The translations under genes and the position numbers were made by a program. Source: Hyella patelloides LEGE 07179 (GTDB lineage Bacteria; Cyanobacteriota; Cyanobacteriia; Cyanobacteriales; Xenococcaceae). From it: a stretch of DNA of 34,493 nucleotides. The notes under the pieces are model-generated. The model was not told the origin of the DNA and did no database searches. It worked only from the letters and a program-made list of their open reading frames with translations. Below are positions 17,373 through 24,142 of the stretch, piece after piece (the first letter of the stretch is position 1; every line of letters begins with the position of its first letter). The DNA lies in NCBI RefSeq assembly GCF_900659865.1, contig NZ_LR213811.1, forward strand, positions 1 through 34,493. The letters are read 5' to 3'.

Positions 17373-19148
17373 ATGGATGTTGAGTTAGCACGATTAGTTG
17401 CTAGAAATTCTAGTACTGGTCATAAGTTGTTAAAACAATTAGCCTCTAGTCAAGATTTTCTTACTCGTCAGGGTGTCGCAACAAATCCTAATGCAACATC
17501 CAAAACTCTATGGAAACTGGCAAAAGAATTCCCTCAAGAATGTATCAATAACCCTGTTTTATCTTCATTGATTCGTGAAGACAGGAGAATTCTTTTAAAG
17601 CAATCAACAAAAGTTTTGTTATCTGTCCTGGAAAATAAGCGTTCGGCAGATTGTATTTTTAAAATAATAAAACGAACAGGTAATTATCCTTATATATTAA
17701 AAGATATAGCAGAACATCCTGAAATTTCAGAGAAAGCTTTATGTAGATTGATCGAAACTGGAAATCCAGACCTTTATTTGCATCTTCTCCAGAAACCAAA
17801 TTTAACAAGTAGTTCGATCGAAGAAATTGCGGAGACTGAAATCATACTTGGTTGGAATCGCTCTACAGAAGTTATTAGTTCCATTTATCTAAGTCTAATT
17901 CAACATAAAAACACTCCACTAGAAGTACTAGAAAAATTAGCATTAAAGGCAAACTACAATATAAAGATTAATGCAATTGAAAAGATGGCAAAACGGACAG
18001 ATATTTCATCAGACATGATGGCTAAACTAGCTTTTTATCCAGATATAAAAGTCAAAAAGGCTATTGCTTTAAGACCCGATCTCCCTATTAGCTTAATAGA
18101 GAAGATGGCAAAGGATAGACAAATAGTAGCGAAAAAGTTTTTATTGCGTAATAAATATTTTTCTGAAAGCTTATTAACAACTTTATCGGAATCATCAGAA
18201 CCAAAAGTTTTACAAATGGTTGCATTACATCCTAATACACCGCTTACGTTATTAAACAAATTAGCGAAAGTCGCATCAGCCAAATCTTTTGTAGCTCAGA
18301 ATCCTAATGTAACTATAGAAATTTTAGAAAAGTTATCAAAAAGTGATGATGATAAAACTATAATGGCTGTAGTAAAAAATCATAAAACTACTCCAAAAAT
18401 ATTAATTAAAATAGCTTCTAAAATTAAAGAGTATAAAATTCTTATTCCAATTGTAGAAAATAACAATACGCCTGATCGAGTTAAAAGTAAAATTTTAGAA
18501 AGGCTTTCGGTAATTCCTAAGCTTGAGATTCGCAAATATGTGGCAAATCATTCACGTACACCTCAAAATATTTTACTAAAGTGGGCAAAATCACAGAAAT
18601 TTTATAAGCTTCATTATTTGATTGCTCAAAATGTAAATACTCCTGTAATGGCTTTAGACATAATTGCCAAAAAATTTTGCTCTAAGAAAGTATTAAGAAG
18701 TTTACTTGAAAATCCCAATACATCTAAAGAAATTTTGGAATTTTTATATAAAAATAAAAAATACTTAGATAATTATTTTTATTCTGGAACATCTGCAATA
18801 TGGAAAAATCATCCTAATACACCAAACTACATTAAGGATGATATTATCAAATATTCACTCAGTATTCCAGAGTTAGCAAAGAAATCAGGTATGTATGTTG
18901 AAATATTACTTAGAAAATTAAGATTTGACAATAACTATGATTACTATTTATTAAGAGACTACGATTTACCTGTATCAGTTGTAAATTACATCGCAGAAAG
19001 ATTATCAGAAAGTTACCATGTTCTTGAACGCGAATTTTTAGCTTTTTATCCAAAGACTCCAATACATATACTATATAAACTAGCAAAAGATCGAGATATT
19101 AGTGTTCAAGATGCTGCACAGTATTCACTAGAACAACGTAATTTATAA
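17373..19148 (+). CDS. LRV/HEAT-like helical repeat protein
   Basis: The 591-residue protein is built almost wholly of degenerate 22-30-residue helical repeats with the pattern (A/N)-x-(H/N)PNTP-x-x-(L/I)L-x-KLAK, for example ALHPNTPLTLLNKLAK, VAQNPNVTIEILEKLSK, NHSRTPQNILLKWAK and NVNTPVMALDIIAKK. This resembles the leucine-rich-repeat variant (LRV), an alpha-alpha solenoid used for protein binding. No signal peptide, membrane segment or catalytic domain is visible. Partner and function are unknown. It is monocistronic; a hairpin followed by T's lies about 210 bp downstream. The protein is Lys/Asn/Ile-rich and AT-rich in codon use compared with metH, which may point to acquired DNA. Confidence 0.75.
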   Translation: MDVELARLVARNSSTGHKLLKQLASSQDFLTRQGVATNPNATSKTLWKLAKEFPQECINNPVLSSLIREDRRILLKQSTKVLLSVLENKRSADCIFKIIKRTGNYPYILKDIAEHPEISEKALCRLIETGNPDLYLHLLQKPNLTSSSIEEIAETEIILGWNRSTEVISSIYLSLIQHKNTPLEVLEKLALKANYNIKINAIEKMAKRTDISSDMMAKLAFYPDIKVKKAIALRPDLPISLIEKMAKDRQIVAKKFLLRNKYFSESLLTTLSESSEPKVLQMVALHPNTPLTLLNKLAKVASAKSFVAQNPNVTIEILEKLSKSDDDKTIMAVVKNHKTTPKILIKIASKIKEYKILIPIVENNNTPDRVKSKILERLSVIPKLEIRKYVANHSRTPQNILLKWAKSQKFYKLHYLIAQNVNTPVMALDIIAKKFCSKKVLRSLLENPNTSKEILEFLYKNKKYLDNYFYSGTSAIWKNHPNTPNYIKDDIIKYSLSIPELAKKSGMYVEILLRKLRFDNNYDYYLLRDYDLPVSVVNYIAERLSESYHVLEREFLAFYPKTPIHILYKLAKDRDISVQDAAQYSLEQRNL

Positions 19149-19178
19149 TTCTCACAAAAAGAATCAAGTGTTTGAGTT

Positions 19179-19342
19179 TCATAGCTTATCGTAATCCATT
19201 GGCTGTGCTTTTCCTTCAGCAATTTGTTGTTTAGCTAATCTAGCAGCAGCTATTAATTTATCTTGGGATTTATTAAAGGATTCACTCCATTTTTGTTCAT
19301 CTTGTAAATCTTGAATATACTCTCTTAAATGTTCGACAATTT
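19179..19342 (-). pseudogene. 5'-truncated antitoxin-like gene
   Basis: On the minus strand the frame reads IVEHLREYIQDLQDEQKW, then SFNKSQDKLIAAARLAKQQIAEG and KAQPMDYDKL, with stop TGA at 19179-19181. It is a charged helical C-terminal region of the kind found in small cyanobacterial antitoxins. It has no start: upstream it runs straight into the repeat ACCTCTCCCC and a hairpin. A more decayed copy of the same sequence, with two in-frame stops and the same repeat junction, lies at about 23945-24062. The toxin partner is absent. Confidence 0.65.
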
Positions 19343-19356
19343 TACCTCTCCCCAAA

Positions 19357-19385
19357 CCCCTCTCCTACAAGGCGAGGGGCTTTTT
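19357..19385 (+). terminator. Terminator-like hairpin (CCCCTC/GAGGGG)
   Basis: CCCCTC (19357-19362) pairs with GAGGGG (19374-19379). An inner CCT/AGG extends the stem past one mismatch, and CTTTTT follows. It is a common cyanobacterial repeat (CTCTCCCCAA then hairpin) and could end the repeat-protein transcript. Confidence 0.55.
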
Positions 19386-19440
19386 CATTTATTGTTTTGA
19401 TAATGATATTGTAGTTTTCAATGGGATAAGGATTGAGAAG

Positions 19441-19514
19441 CGCGATCTAGGTTGAAATAATAAGATTTAGATGCAGAAACGCGATCGCCTTTATAATAAA
19501 ACATCAAATATACT
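19441..19514 (+). promoter_or_regulatory. HIP1-anchored leader of higBA
   Basis: GCGATCTAGGTTGA near 19442, GCGATCGC at 19481-19488 and a TATACT box at 19509-19514, 28 bp after the HIP1 start. The start codon is at 19549. The HIP1 octamer falls close to where a -35 element would lie. Same layout as the leaders at 20250, 21040 and 21877, but with a wider (about 40-bp) first spacing. Confidence 0.5.
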
Positions 19515-19548
19515 TTATACTAAATAAGGTATATCAACTATCAATCTA

Positions 19549-19893
19549 ATGTCAGATAAACCAATTTACTGTATTGGTACTTCTAAACAAGATATTGCGC
19601 AATTTCCCTTAGATGCTAAAAGAAAATCAGGTTTTTAACTTAGAACAGTACAAAGAGGTGATTCTCCGACAGATTTTAAACCAATGTCCATTGTCGGAAA
19701 AGGCGTTGAAGAAATTAGAATCAAAACAGGTGAAGCTTATCGTATATTTTATGTTGCGAGATTTTCCGAAGCAGTTTATGTTCTCCATGCTTTTAATAAG
19801 ACGATGCAAAAGACATCTAAGCAAGATATTGAAATAGGAAAACAACGTTATCAAGTAATGATTGAGTTTAGAAAACAATTGAAGGAAAATTAA
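19549..19893 (+). pseudogene. higB: HigB/RelE-type toxin gene with internal stop
   Basis: From ATG 19549 the frame gives MSDKPIYCIGTSKQDIAQF, then LDAKRKSGF, then TAA at 19636-19638, then LRTVQRGDSPTDFKPM and KGVEEIRIKTGEAYRIFYVARF in the same frame to TAA 19891-19893. The family has Q at the stop position (GFQLRxVQ), so one C-to-T change (CAA to TAA) explains it. Intact length would be 114 residues. This is the phage-derived Gp49-like/HigB ribosome-dependent mRNase family. Its antitoxin gene starts 1 nt after the stop. ATG 19684 (MSIVGKGVEEIR) could restart translation, but that product lacks the N-terminal helices. Confidence 0.85.
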
Positions 19894-19894
19894 A

Positions 19895-20188
19895 ATGAAT
19901 AATCAAATAGTACAAAGTCAAGATAATATTTTTGACGATCTAGGTTTTGAACCTGACGAAGCAGCAAATTTAAAAATTAGATCGGATTTAATTTTAGATT
20001 TACAACGGTATATCAAAAAACAAAAATGGACTCAACAAGAAGCAGCAGATTTTTTTAATGAAACTCAACCAAGAATTAGTAATTTAATGAATGGAGATAT
20101 CGAAAGATTTAGTATTGATAAATTGGTACAGATGATAGTTAAAACAGGAATGAAAATTAAAGTAGAAGTTATTGATATTGTTGCATGA
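19895..20188 (+). CDS. higA: HigA-type antitoxin with XRE helix-turn-helix
   Basis: The 97-residue protein contains LGFEPDEAANLKIRSDLI followed by the XRE helix-turn-helix KWTQQEAADFFNETQPRISNLMNG (about residues 47-70) and a C-terminal dimerisation tail (DKLVQMIVKTGMKIKVEV). It would bind the HigB toxin and the operon promoter. It begins 1 nt after the higB frame ends, so translation is coupled in the intact operon. The antitoxin is intact while the toxin carries a nonsense codon. The family is often annotated as helix-turn-helix domain protein of HigBA modules with toxin-first order, as here. Confidence 0.9.
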   Translation: MNNQIVQSQDNIFDDLGFEPDEAANLKIRSDLILDLQRYIKKQKWTQQEAADFFNETQPRISNLMNGDIERFSIDKLVQMIVKTGMKIKVEVIDIVA

Positions 20189-20249
20189 AGATATTCAATT
20201 TTAATAATTATTTTTTAGTTGTCAAGGGGATTAGTTAGATTGAAGAGGT

Positions 20250-20299
20250 GCGATCTGTTTTGGAATATGCGATCGCATTCGAGCAACAGAAACTATAAT
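20250..20299 (+). promoter_or_regulatory. HIP1-anchored leader of DUF433/DUF5615 pair
   Basis: GCGATCT at 20250, GCGATCGC at 20269-20276 (19 bp apart, start to start) and TATAAT at 20294-20299, 25 bp after the HIP1 start. Start codon at 20328. Confidence 0.55.
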
Positions 20300-20327
20300 A
20301 TAGTTAAAATTCCAACAAGAAAAATTA

Positions 20328-20654
20328 ATGTTTACAGCTATAAAACTAGAAGATTATTTTGAATTTTTGTCTGAAGACGATATTCGTCTTAAAGGACATC
20401 GTATTGGAATTGAAAATGTGATTGACTATTATTTAGAAGGATATACACCAGAAGAAATATTAAACGAATTACCAAGTTTAAATTTAGAAAAAGTTTATGC
20501 TACTATCACTTATTATTTACATAATCGTAGTGAAATAGACTCTTACTTATTACGATTAGCCAAAAATAAAACAGAAAAATATCAAGAATTTCTTGAAAAT
20601 CCTTCACCTCTGGTACAGCGTTTAAAAAAGAAAAAGAACAGCGTACTCAGATAA
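20328..20654 (+). CDS. DUF433 antitoxin-like protein
   Basis: The 108-residue protein shows DUF433 features: DIRLKGHRIGIENVIDYYLEGYTPEEILNELPSLNLEKVYATITYYLHNRSEID (about residues 18-71). DUF433 resembles VapB45 and is typically encoded just upstream of a DUF5615/PIN-like toxin, as is the case here (13-bp gap). The basic tail (VQRLKKKKNSVLR) may contact the partner or nucleic acid. A truncated second copy of this gene lies at 23001-23105. Role as antitoxin is inferred from the family and the partner. Confidence 0.85.
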   Translation: MFTAIKLEDYFEFLSEDDIRLKGHRIGIENVIDYYLEGYTPEEILNELPSLNLEKVYATITYYLHNRSEIDSYLLRLAKNKTEKYQEFLENPSPLVQRLKKKKNSVLR

Positions 20655-20667
20655 CTACTAAGTAAAA

Positions 20668-21027
20668 ATGAAAGTACGTTTTTTACTGGATGAAAATTTA
20701 TCGCCACGAATAAAATTAGCTGTATTTAGACTTAATCCTGAAATCGATATATTAAGAGTAGGGGATGCAAATACGCCAAGTTTTGGCACACTAGACCCAG
20801 AAATATTAATTTATTTACAACAATCACAACGTATTTTGCTAACTGATAATCGTCAAAGTATGCCAGAACATATAGAATCACATTGGAATAATGGCGGATT
20901 TATTTGGGGACTATTTTGGTTGAGTCCAAGAGCAACTGTTAGAGAAATAGCAGAAGATTTGATTTTAATTTGGGAAACTACCGAAGCGAAAGAATGGAAA
21001 AATCAACTTATTTGGATTCCTTTGTAA
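20668..21027 (+). CDS. DUF5615 PIN-like toxin
   Basis: The 119-residue protein begins KVRFLLDENLSPRIKLAVF and has RILLTDNRQSMPEHIESH in the middle, the acidic positions (D8, E9, N10 and D60 in TDNR) of the DUF5615 PIN-like fold (VapC45/Mut7-C type). Such proteins are predicted metal-dependent RNases acting as toxins with DUF433 partners. The frame is full length and the acidic residues are present. Among the TA modules of this window it is the only one where both partners look intact. ATG 20668 follows the antitoxin stop by 13 bp. Confidence 0.85.
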   Translation: MKVRFLLDENLSPRIKLAVFRLNPEIDILRVGDANTPSFGTLDPEILIYLQQSQRILLTDNRQSMPEHIESHWNNGGFIWGLFWLSPRATVREIAEDLILIWETTEAKEWKNQLIWIPL

Positions 21028-21039
21028 AATTTAGGAATT

Positions 21040-21092
21040 GCGATCTAGGTTAAGAAGTGCGATCGCCTTCAAACTCAATGAATCGATATAAT
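21040..21092 (+). promoter_or_regulatory. HIP1-anchored leader of Uma2 gene
   Basis: GCGATCTAGGTTAAGAAGT at 21040, GCGATCGC at 21059-21066 (19 bp apart) and TATAAT at 21087-21092, 28 bp after the HIP1 start. Start codon at 21131. Confidence 0.55.
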
Positions 21093-21130
21093 AAGCATAT
21101 ATAGATGCCTTTGTAAAAATAGCAATTGTC

Positions 21131-21790
21131 ATGGTTACTCATCAGCAAAAAATACTCCCTTTAGAAAATGGCGATCGCCTTTCTCGTAGTGAATTCGAGC
21201 GACGCTATCAAGCAATGTCAGAACTTAAAAAAGCCGAATTAATTGAGGGAAGAGTATATACGGCATCTCCTGTGAGAATTATTCACGGACAACCTCACGC
21301 ATATATTATGGGATGGTTGGCTGTTTATCATGCTGCGACTCCAGGGACGCAATTTGCTGACAATACCACCGTGAGGTTAGATATCGATAACGAACCTCAA
21401 CCAGATGCTTTATTGAGAGTTGAAAAGGGACAGTCTCAAATAGATGTTGATGATTATGTTCGAGGTGCGCCAGAATTAATTGTGGAAATTGCTGCTAGTA
21501 CCGCATCTTACGATTTACAAGAAAAGCTACAGGTATATCGACGTAATGGGGTACAAGAATATATTGTTTGGCAAGTAAGCGATCGCATTATCGATTGGTT
21601 TCGTCTCAGGGATGGAGAATATTTCAAGCTACAACCAGACGAGAACAATATTATTAAAAGCGAAGTTTTTCCTGGTTTATGGCTGGCGATCGATTCTTTA
21701 TTGCAATACGATTTGGCTCAAGTTATTCAAACAGTACAACAAGGACTAGCAATAAAAGAACATCAAGATTTTATTGCTGAAATAACATAG
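21131..21790 (+). CDS. Uma2 family (DUF820) putative nuclease
   Basis: The 219-residue protein has the Uma2 PD-(D/E)xK-like core: ELIEGRVYTASPVRIIHG (36-53), QPDALL (90-95, with D92), APELIVEIAASTASYDLQEKLQVYRRNGVQEYIVW (113-147, with E119 and K132) and a C-terminal VFPGLWLAIDSLL. The family is greatly expanded in cyanobacteria and is predicted to be a restriction-endonuclease-like fold; its biological role is unclear. All expected acidic and lysine residues are present. It is a single gene between TA modules and carries the same upstream leader, which suggests common control or common origin of the leaders. ATG 21131 is followed by a HIP1 site inside codons 13-16. Confidence 0.85.
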   Translation: MVTHQQKILPLENGDRLSRSEFERRYQAMSELKKAELIEGRVYTASPVRIIHGQPHAYIMGWLAVYHAATPGTQFADNTTVRLDIDNEPQPDALLRVEKGQSQIDVDDYVRGAPELIVEIAASTASYDLQEKLQVYRRNGVQEYIVWQVSDRIIDWFRLRDGEYFKLQPDENNIIKSEVFPGLWLAIDSLLQYDLAQVIQTVQQGLAIKEHQDFIAEIT

Positions 21791-21876
21791 TTAGGTTAGA
21801 CGAAAATTACGACCTTAAATAGCATAAAGATAGTAGGTTTTGATAGCGATCTTGTCGTTGTTAAAGTTTGGAAAGC

Positions 21877-21925
21877 GCGATTATGTTTGAGAATTGCGAT
21901 CGCCTTTAATCATGTAAAATAAAAT
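21877..21925 (+). promoter_or_regulatory. HIP1-anchored leader of hicBA
   Basis: GCGATTATGTTTGAGAATT at 21877, GCGATCGC at 21896-21903 (19 bp apart) and a weak TAAAAT box at 21920-21925, 24 bp after the HIP1 start. Start codon at 21946. Confidence 0.5.
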
Positions 21926-21945
21926 AAAAAACTAAATATAAAAAA

Positions 21946-22149
21946 ATGAAACTCCAAGTAATATTAGAACCGAGTGATGAAGGAGGATATACTATTTATG
22001 TTCCTGCTTTACCTGGCTGTATAAGTGAAGGAGATAATATTGATGAAGCTTTAGAAAACATTACTGAAGCAATAGAACTTTATCTCGAACCAATAGAAGA
22101 AGATATTGCTAATAACAAAAATATTATTGTTCGGGAATTGGTAATATGA
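21946..22149 (+). CDS. hicB: HicB-type antitoxin
   Basis: The 67-residue protein is the short HicB form: MKLQVILEPSDEGGYTIYVP, then ALPGCISEGDNIDEALENITEAIELYLE. It has the partially degraded RNase-H-like fold and no DNA-binding C-terminal domain. It would neutralise HicA. The stop codon overlaps the hicA start (ATGA, 22146-22149). The frame is intact although the toxin downstream is interrupted. Confidence 0.9.
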   Translation: MKLQVILEPSDEGGYTIYVPALPGCISEGDNIDEALENITEAIELYLEPIEEDIANNKNIIVRELVI

Positions 22150-22446
22150 CCAAAGTTCCCAGTCTTTCCTATAAAAAGATTATCACAGCTTTGGAAAGAG
22201 ATAATTGGATAGTTGTTCGTCAACACTCGCGCGACGCAAAGCGAGTCCTTTAGGGCGTTCCTTGGGCGAATAAAATTCGCCAGGGTCGCTCGTCAAAGAG
22301 GTAGTCACATTAGATTAGAAAAAAAGTTACCTGATGAAACTCTTAAGATAACTGTACCAGCCCATAGACCAGTAAAGCGATCTACTTTAGCTAAAATTTT
22401 AAAACAAGCAAGAATAGATTTAGACAATTTCTTAAAATTGCTATGA
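22146..22446 (+). pseudogene. hicA: HicA-type toxin gene interrupted by a 73-bp micro-element
   Basis: From ATG 22146 the frame reads MTKVPSLSYKKIITALERD then NWIVVRQ and leaves the family at residue 26, stopping at TAG 22251-22253. The rest of HicA (RGSHIRLEKKLPDETLKITV, with the key G-S-H motif, then HRPVKRSTLAKILKQARI) continues in another frame from 22297 to 22446. Removing 73 bp, from the first CGTCAA (22218) to the second (22291), restores an intact toxin of about 75 residues. HicA is a small double-stranded-RNA-binding mRNase whose catalytic histidine is in GSH. The full-length toxin cannot be made; a TTG-start product with the C-terminal half is possible but lacks the first strand and helix. 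Confidence 0.9.
22218..22296. repeat. 73-bp micro-element in hicA with CGTCAA flanking duplication
   Basis: The insert begins after CGTCAA (22218-22223) and ends before an identical CGTCAA (22291-22296). In reverse orientation it starts GACGAGCGACCC, contains the hairpin GGCGAAT-TTT-ATTCGCC, the core CCCTAAAGGACTCG (22242-22255 complement), and ends GCGCGAG. The ends match those of the inserts at 27698-27773 and 33737-33788. Confidence 0.85.
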
Positions 22447-22530
22447 AGCACCTTGTTGAGAATTAATTATTACTTAACTTAATTTATAGAAAAATGCTCT
22501 AAATAATCAAAGATGGAAATAATAAACAAT

Positions 22531-22587
22531 GCGATTGAACAAAACTTAAATTTAGCGATCGCCTTTATTACTCAGATCGATTATAAT
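22531..22587 (+). promoter_or_regulatory. HIP1-anchored leader copy
   Basis: GCGATTG at 22531, GCGATCGC at 22555-22562 (24 bp apart) and TATAAT at 22582-22587, 27 bp after the HIP1 start. It precedes the small gene at 22641. Confidence 0.45.
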
Positions 22588-22640
22588 TTAGAAACTAAAA
22601 ATTTAATTGTTAATTTAAAGCAACGTTTGGAGAATTTATT

Positions 22641-22817
22641 ATGAAATCACAGAAAAAAAATGATAATAATGACAATAAAATACGAGAATTAAATGAAGCT
22701 TTAGAATTTGCCCAACAAGTAGACCAAAAAATACAAGAGTTTAATGTTAGTTCGGCACAAGTTGCTAACAAGTGGCAAAATAAAGTAGAGAATCAAGTTA
22801 AGACAAGTAATAATTAA
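22641..22817 (+). CDS. Small charged helical protein, possible TA component
   Basis: The 58-residue frame starts MKSQKKNDNNDNKIRELNEA and continues FAQQVDQKIQEFNVSSAQVANKW with a polar tail ending KTSNN. It is predicted to be helical and highly charged, as many small antitoxins are, but I recognise no family. ATG 22641 follows TTGGAGAA (GGAG, 8 nt). It sits behind a leader of the type that precedes the TA genes of this island, which supports expression. A 43-codon frame at 22513-22644 overlaps its start by 4 nt (ATGA) and could be a partner, but that frame lies on the leader itself. Confidence 0.45.
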   Translation: MKSQKKNDNNDNKIRELNEALEFAQQVDQKIQEFNVSSAQVANKWQNKVENQVKTSNN

Positions 22818-22916
22818 CTTGATAATTGATGAATAAAATTATTAAGAATTAACAATTATCTGACTTATTCTATAAAAGAACTTTCAAGTAATGGAATGTA
22901 TGAATTAAATAATAAT

Positions 22917-22972
22917 GCGATTAGCAAAGCTTAAAATTTGCGGTCGCTTTTATCCTAAAAATCAATTACAAT
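22917..22972 (+). promoter_or_regulatory. HIP1-like leader copy of the DUF433 remnant
   Basis: GCGATTAGCAAAGC at 22917, a one-base-changed HIP1 (GCGGTCGC, 22940-22947; 23 bp apart) and TACAAT at 22967-22972, 27 bp after the HIP1 start. The leader is decaying with the gene it preceded. Confidence 0.45.
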
Positions 22973-23000
22973 ATATTTGAAGTTGAAACAAGAAAAATCA

Positions 23001-23105
23001 ATGTTTACAACAACAAAATTAGAAGATTATTTTTAGTTTTTATCAGAGGATGATATTCGTCTTAAAGGACATCGTATTGAAATCGAAAATGTACTTGACT
23101 ATTGA
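23001..23105 (+). pseudogene. Truncated DUF433 antitoxin copy
   Basis: From ATG 23001 the frame is MFTTTKLEDYF, TAG, FLSEDDIRLKGHRIEIENVLDY, TGA. It aligns residue by residue with the first 34 residues of the intact DUF433 protein at 20328 (MFTAIKLEDYFEFLSEDDIRLKG...). A glutamate codon has become TAG, and everything after IENV-DY is missing. No DUF5615 partner remains. Confidence 0.85.
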
Positions 23106-23139
23106 GGGAATAAGAGAGTTTATCCAATGCAAATCAAAT

Positions 23140-23171
23140 AAAACTAAAACTAAAACTAAAACTAAAACTAA
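23140..23171. repeat. Hexamer tandem repeat (AAACTA)n
   Basis: About five copies of AAACTA run in tandem between the DUF433 remnant and the 3' end of the acetyltransferase gene. A simple repeat, no function visible. Confidence 0.8.
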
Positions 23172-23181
23172 ACAACAATAA

Positions 23182-23850
23182 CTATTCTCCCAAAAATTCT
23201 TTTAATAACACTGCCGTTTCTGTTGTTAACCATTCAACTCCTCTACTAAATTGTCCAGACATATCATATAAAATTTTGTCTATTTCTGTAGGTGTAGCTA
23301 ACCATTTTTTCATGTGAACAATTGGAATACGCACACCACTAGAGCAAGAATCAGTTCTTTCGATTACTTGATAGCCATTGACTTTATAAAAAGGTTCTCC
23401 TGTAAGAGATGCACCTACAGTAATGACCTGGCAATTATTATTTTGAGCATTTGTTTCTAAGGTTTCTAAAAGTTTTGACCCTACTCCCATGCGAGCATAT
23501 TCAGGAAGAACAAACATCTCATATATAATTCTTTGATTTAACCAAGATGACTTTCCTCTAGAAGCGTAGCCTATTATCTTGTCATCAATATATGCAACTA
23601 TTGCACCTGGATCATTTGATTCAGTATATGAATCAATCCATTTAGCTAAAAATAAACCAACACTATCAACGATGCTTATCTCATCAGAATTAATATCTTT
23701 GGCTTCACCATTTACCATTGCTTCAATTTGTTGAGGAGTGTAGTGTTCTGAACATAAAGTTTGAATAGACTTTCGTTTTAGCTTGAATGTCGCAGTAATA
23801 TCCTTTATGGATAGTGGTCTAATATTGAAATCTAGTGATAAATTATTCAT
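23182..23850 (-). CDS. GNAT family acetyltransferase
   Basis: The 222-residue protein has a GNAT core: SIKDITATFKLKRKSIQTLC at the N-terminus, VAYIDDKIIGYASRGK (strand 3-4) and the acetyl-CoA motif A IYEMFVLPEYARMGVGSKLLETLE (about residues 109-132, R-x-G-V-G), then EPFYKVNGYQVIER (motif B, Y-x-x-x-G). It transfers an acetyl group from acetyl-CoA to an unknown amine. The roughly 35 residues after KKWL (EIDKILYDMSGQFSRGVEWL) extend beyond a typical GNAT. It is alone on the minus strand inside the TA island; GNAT toxins exist, but no RHH antitoxin is adjacent, so an ordinary metabolic or resistance acetyltransferase is more likely. Confidence 0.85.
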   Translation of the reverse strand: MNNLSLDFNIRPLSIKDITATFKLKRKSIQTLCSEHYTPQQIEAMVNGEAKDINSDEISIVDSVGLFLAKWIDSYTESNDPGAIVAYIDDKIIGYASRGKSSWLNQRIIYEMFVLPEYARMGVGSKLLETLETNAQNNNCQVITVGASLTGEPFYKVNGYQVIERTDSCSSGVRIPIVHMKKWLATPTEIDKILYDMSGQFSRGVEWLTTETAVLLKEFLGE

Positions 23851-23944
23851 TAAATAGTTTTTTATACAGAAATAATAAATATTATATTAAGTTAAAAATA
23901 GATTGTAAATACAAAATAAATATTAAAGCTTCTATTTTGATATT

Positions 23945-24062
23945 TTTTGTTTGGCTAATTTTTAAAATAGCTATTAATTTATATTGGAATTTATTAAAAG
24001 ATTTATTTCATTTTTGCTCGCCTTGTAAGTCTTGAATTTACTCTCGTAAATGTTTGATGGTT
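23945..24062 (-). pseudogene. Second, decayed copy of the antitoxin-like remnant
   Basis: The minus-strand frame IKHLRE-stop-IQDLQGEQK-stop-NKSFNKFQYKLIAILK aligns with IVEHLREYIQDLQDEQKW... at 19342-19179. Two sense codons have become stops (TAT to TAA, TGG to TGA). Both copies break off at the same ACCTCTCCCCAA junction, followed by a hairpin, so the truncation predates the duplication or both were cut at the repeat. Confidence 0.7.
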
Positions 24063-24075
24063 TTACCTCTCCCCA

Positions 24076-24106
24076 AGCCCATTATCTTATAGGATATGGG
24101 CTTTTT
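24076..24106 (+). terminator. Terminator-like hairpin
   Basis: AGCCCAT (24076-24082) pairs with ATGGGCT (24096-24102), followed by TTTTG. An inner ATC/GAT extends the stem past a bulge. It occupies the same place relative to the antitoxin remnant as the hairpin at 19357-19385. Confidence 0.5.
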
Positions 24107-24142
24107 GTTTATGATTTTGATAATTATATTGTCGTGGGAAAT

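Larger units (their letters stand above)
19149..19548. other. Intergenic region with antitoxin remnant, terminator and TA leader
   Basis: About 400 bases without an intact gene. It contains the minus-strand antitoxin remnant (19179-19342), a plus-strand terminator-like hairpin (19357-19385) and the HIP1 leader of higB (about 19441-19514), each entered separately. Confidence 0.6.
22447..23181. other. Gene-poor stretch of the TA island
   Basis: About 730 bases holding a leader copy (22531-22587), a possible small gene (22641-22817), a second leader copy (22917-22972), a DUF433 remnant (23001-23105) and an AAAACT hexamer tandem (23140-23171). A 43-codon frame at 22513-22644 overlaps the leader and is probably not a gene. 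Confidence 0.55.

Noticed and set aside
22513-22644. 43-codon frame overlapping the start of the 22641 gene
   Set aside because: It lies on the HIP1 leader, which aligns with non-coding leaders at 22917 and 24143; kept only as a possibility in the neighbouring entry.
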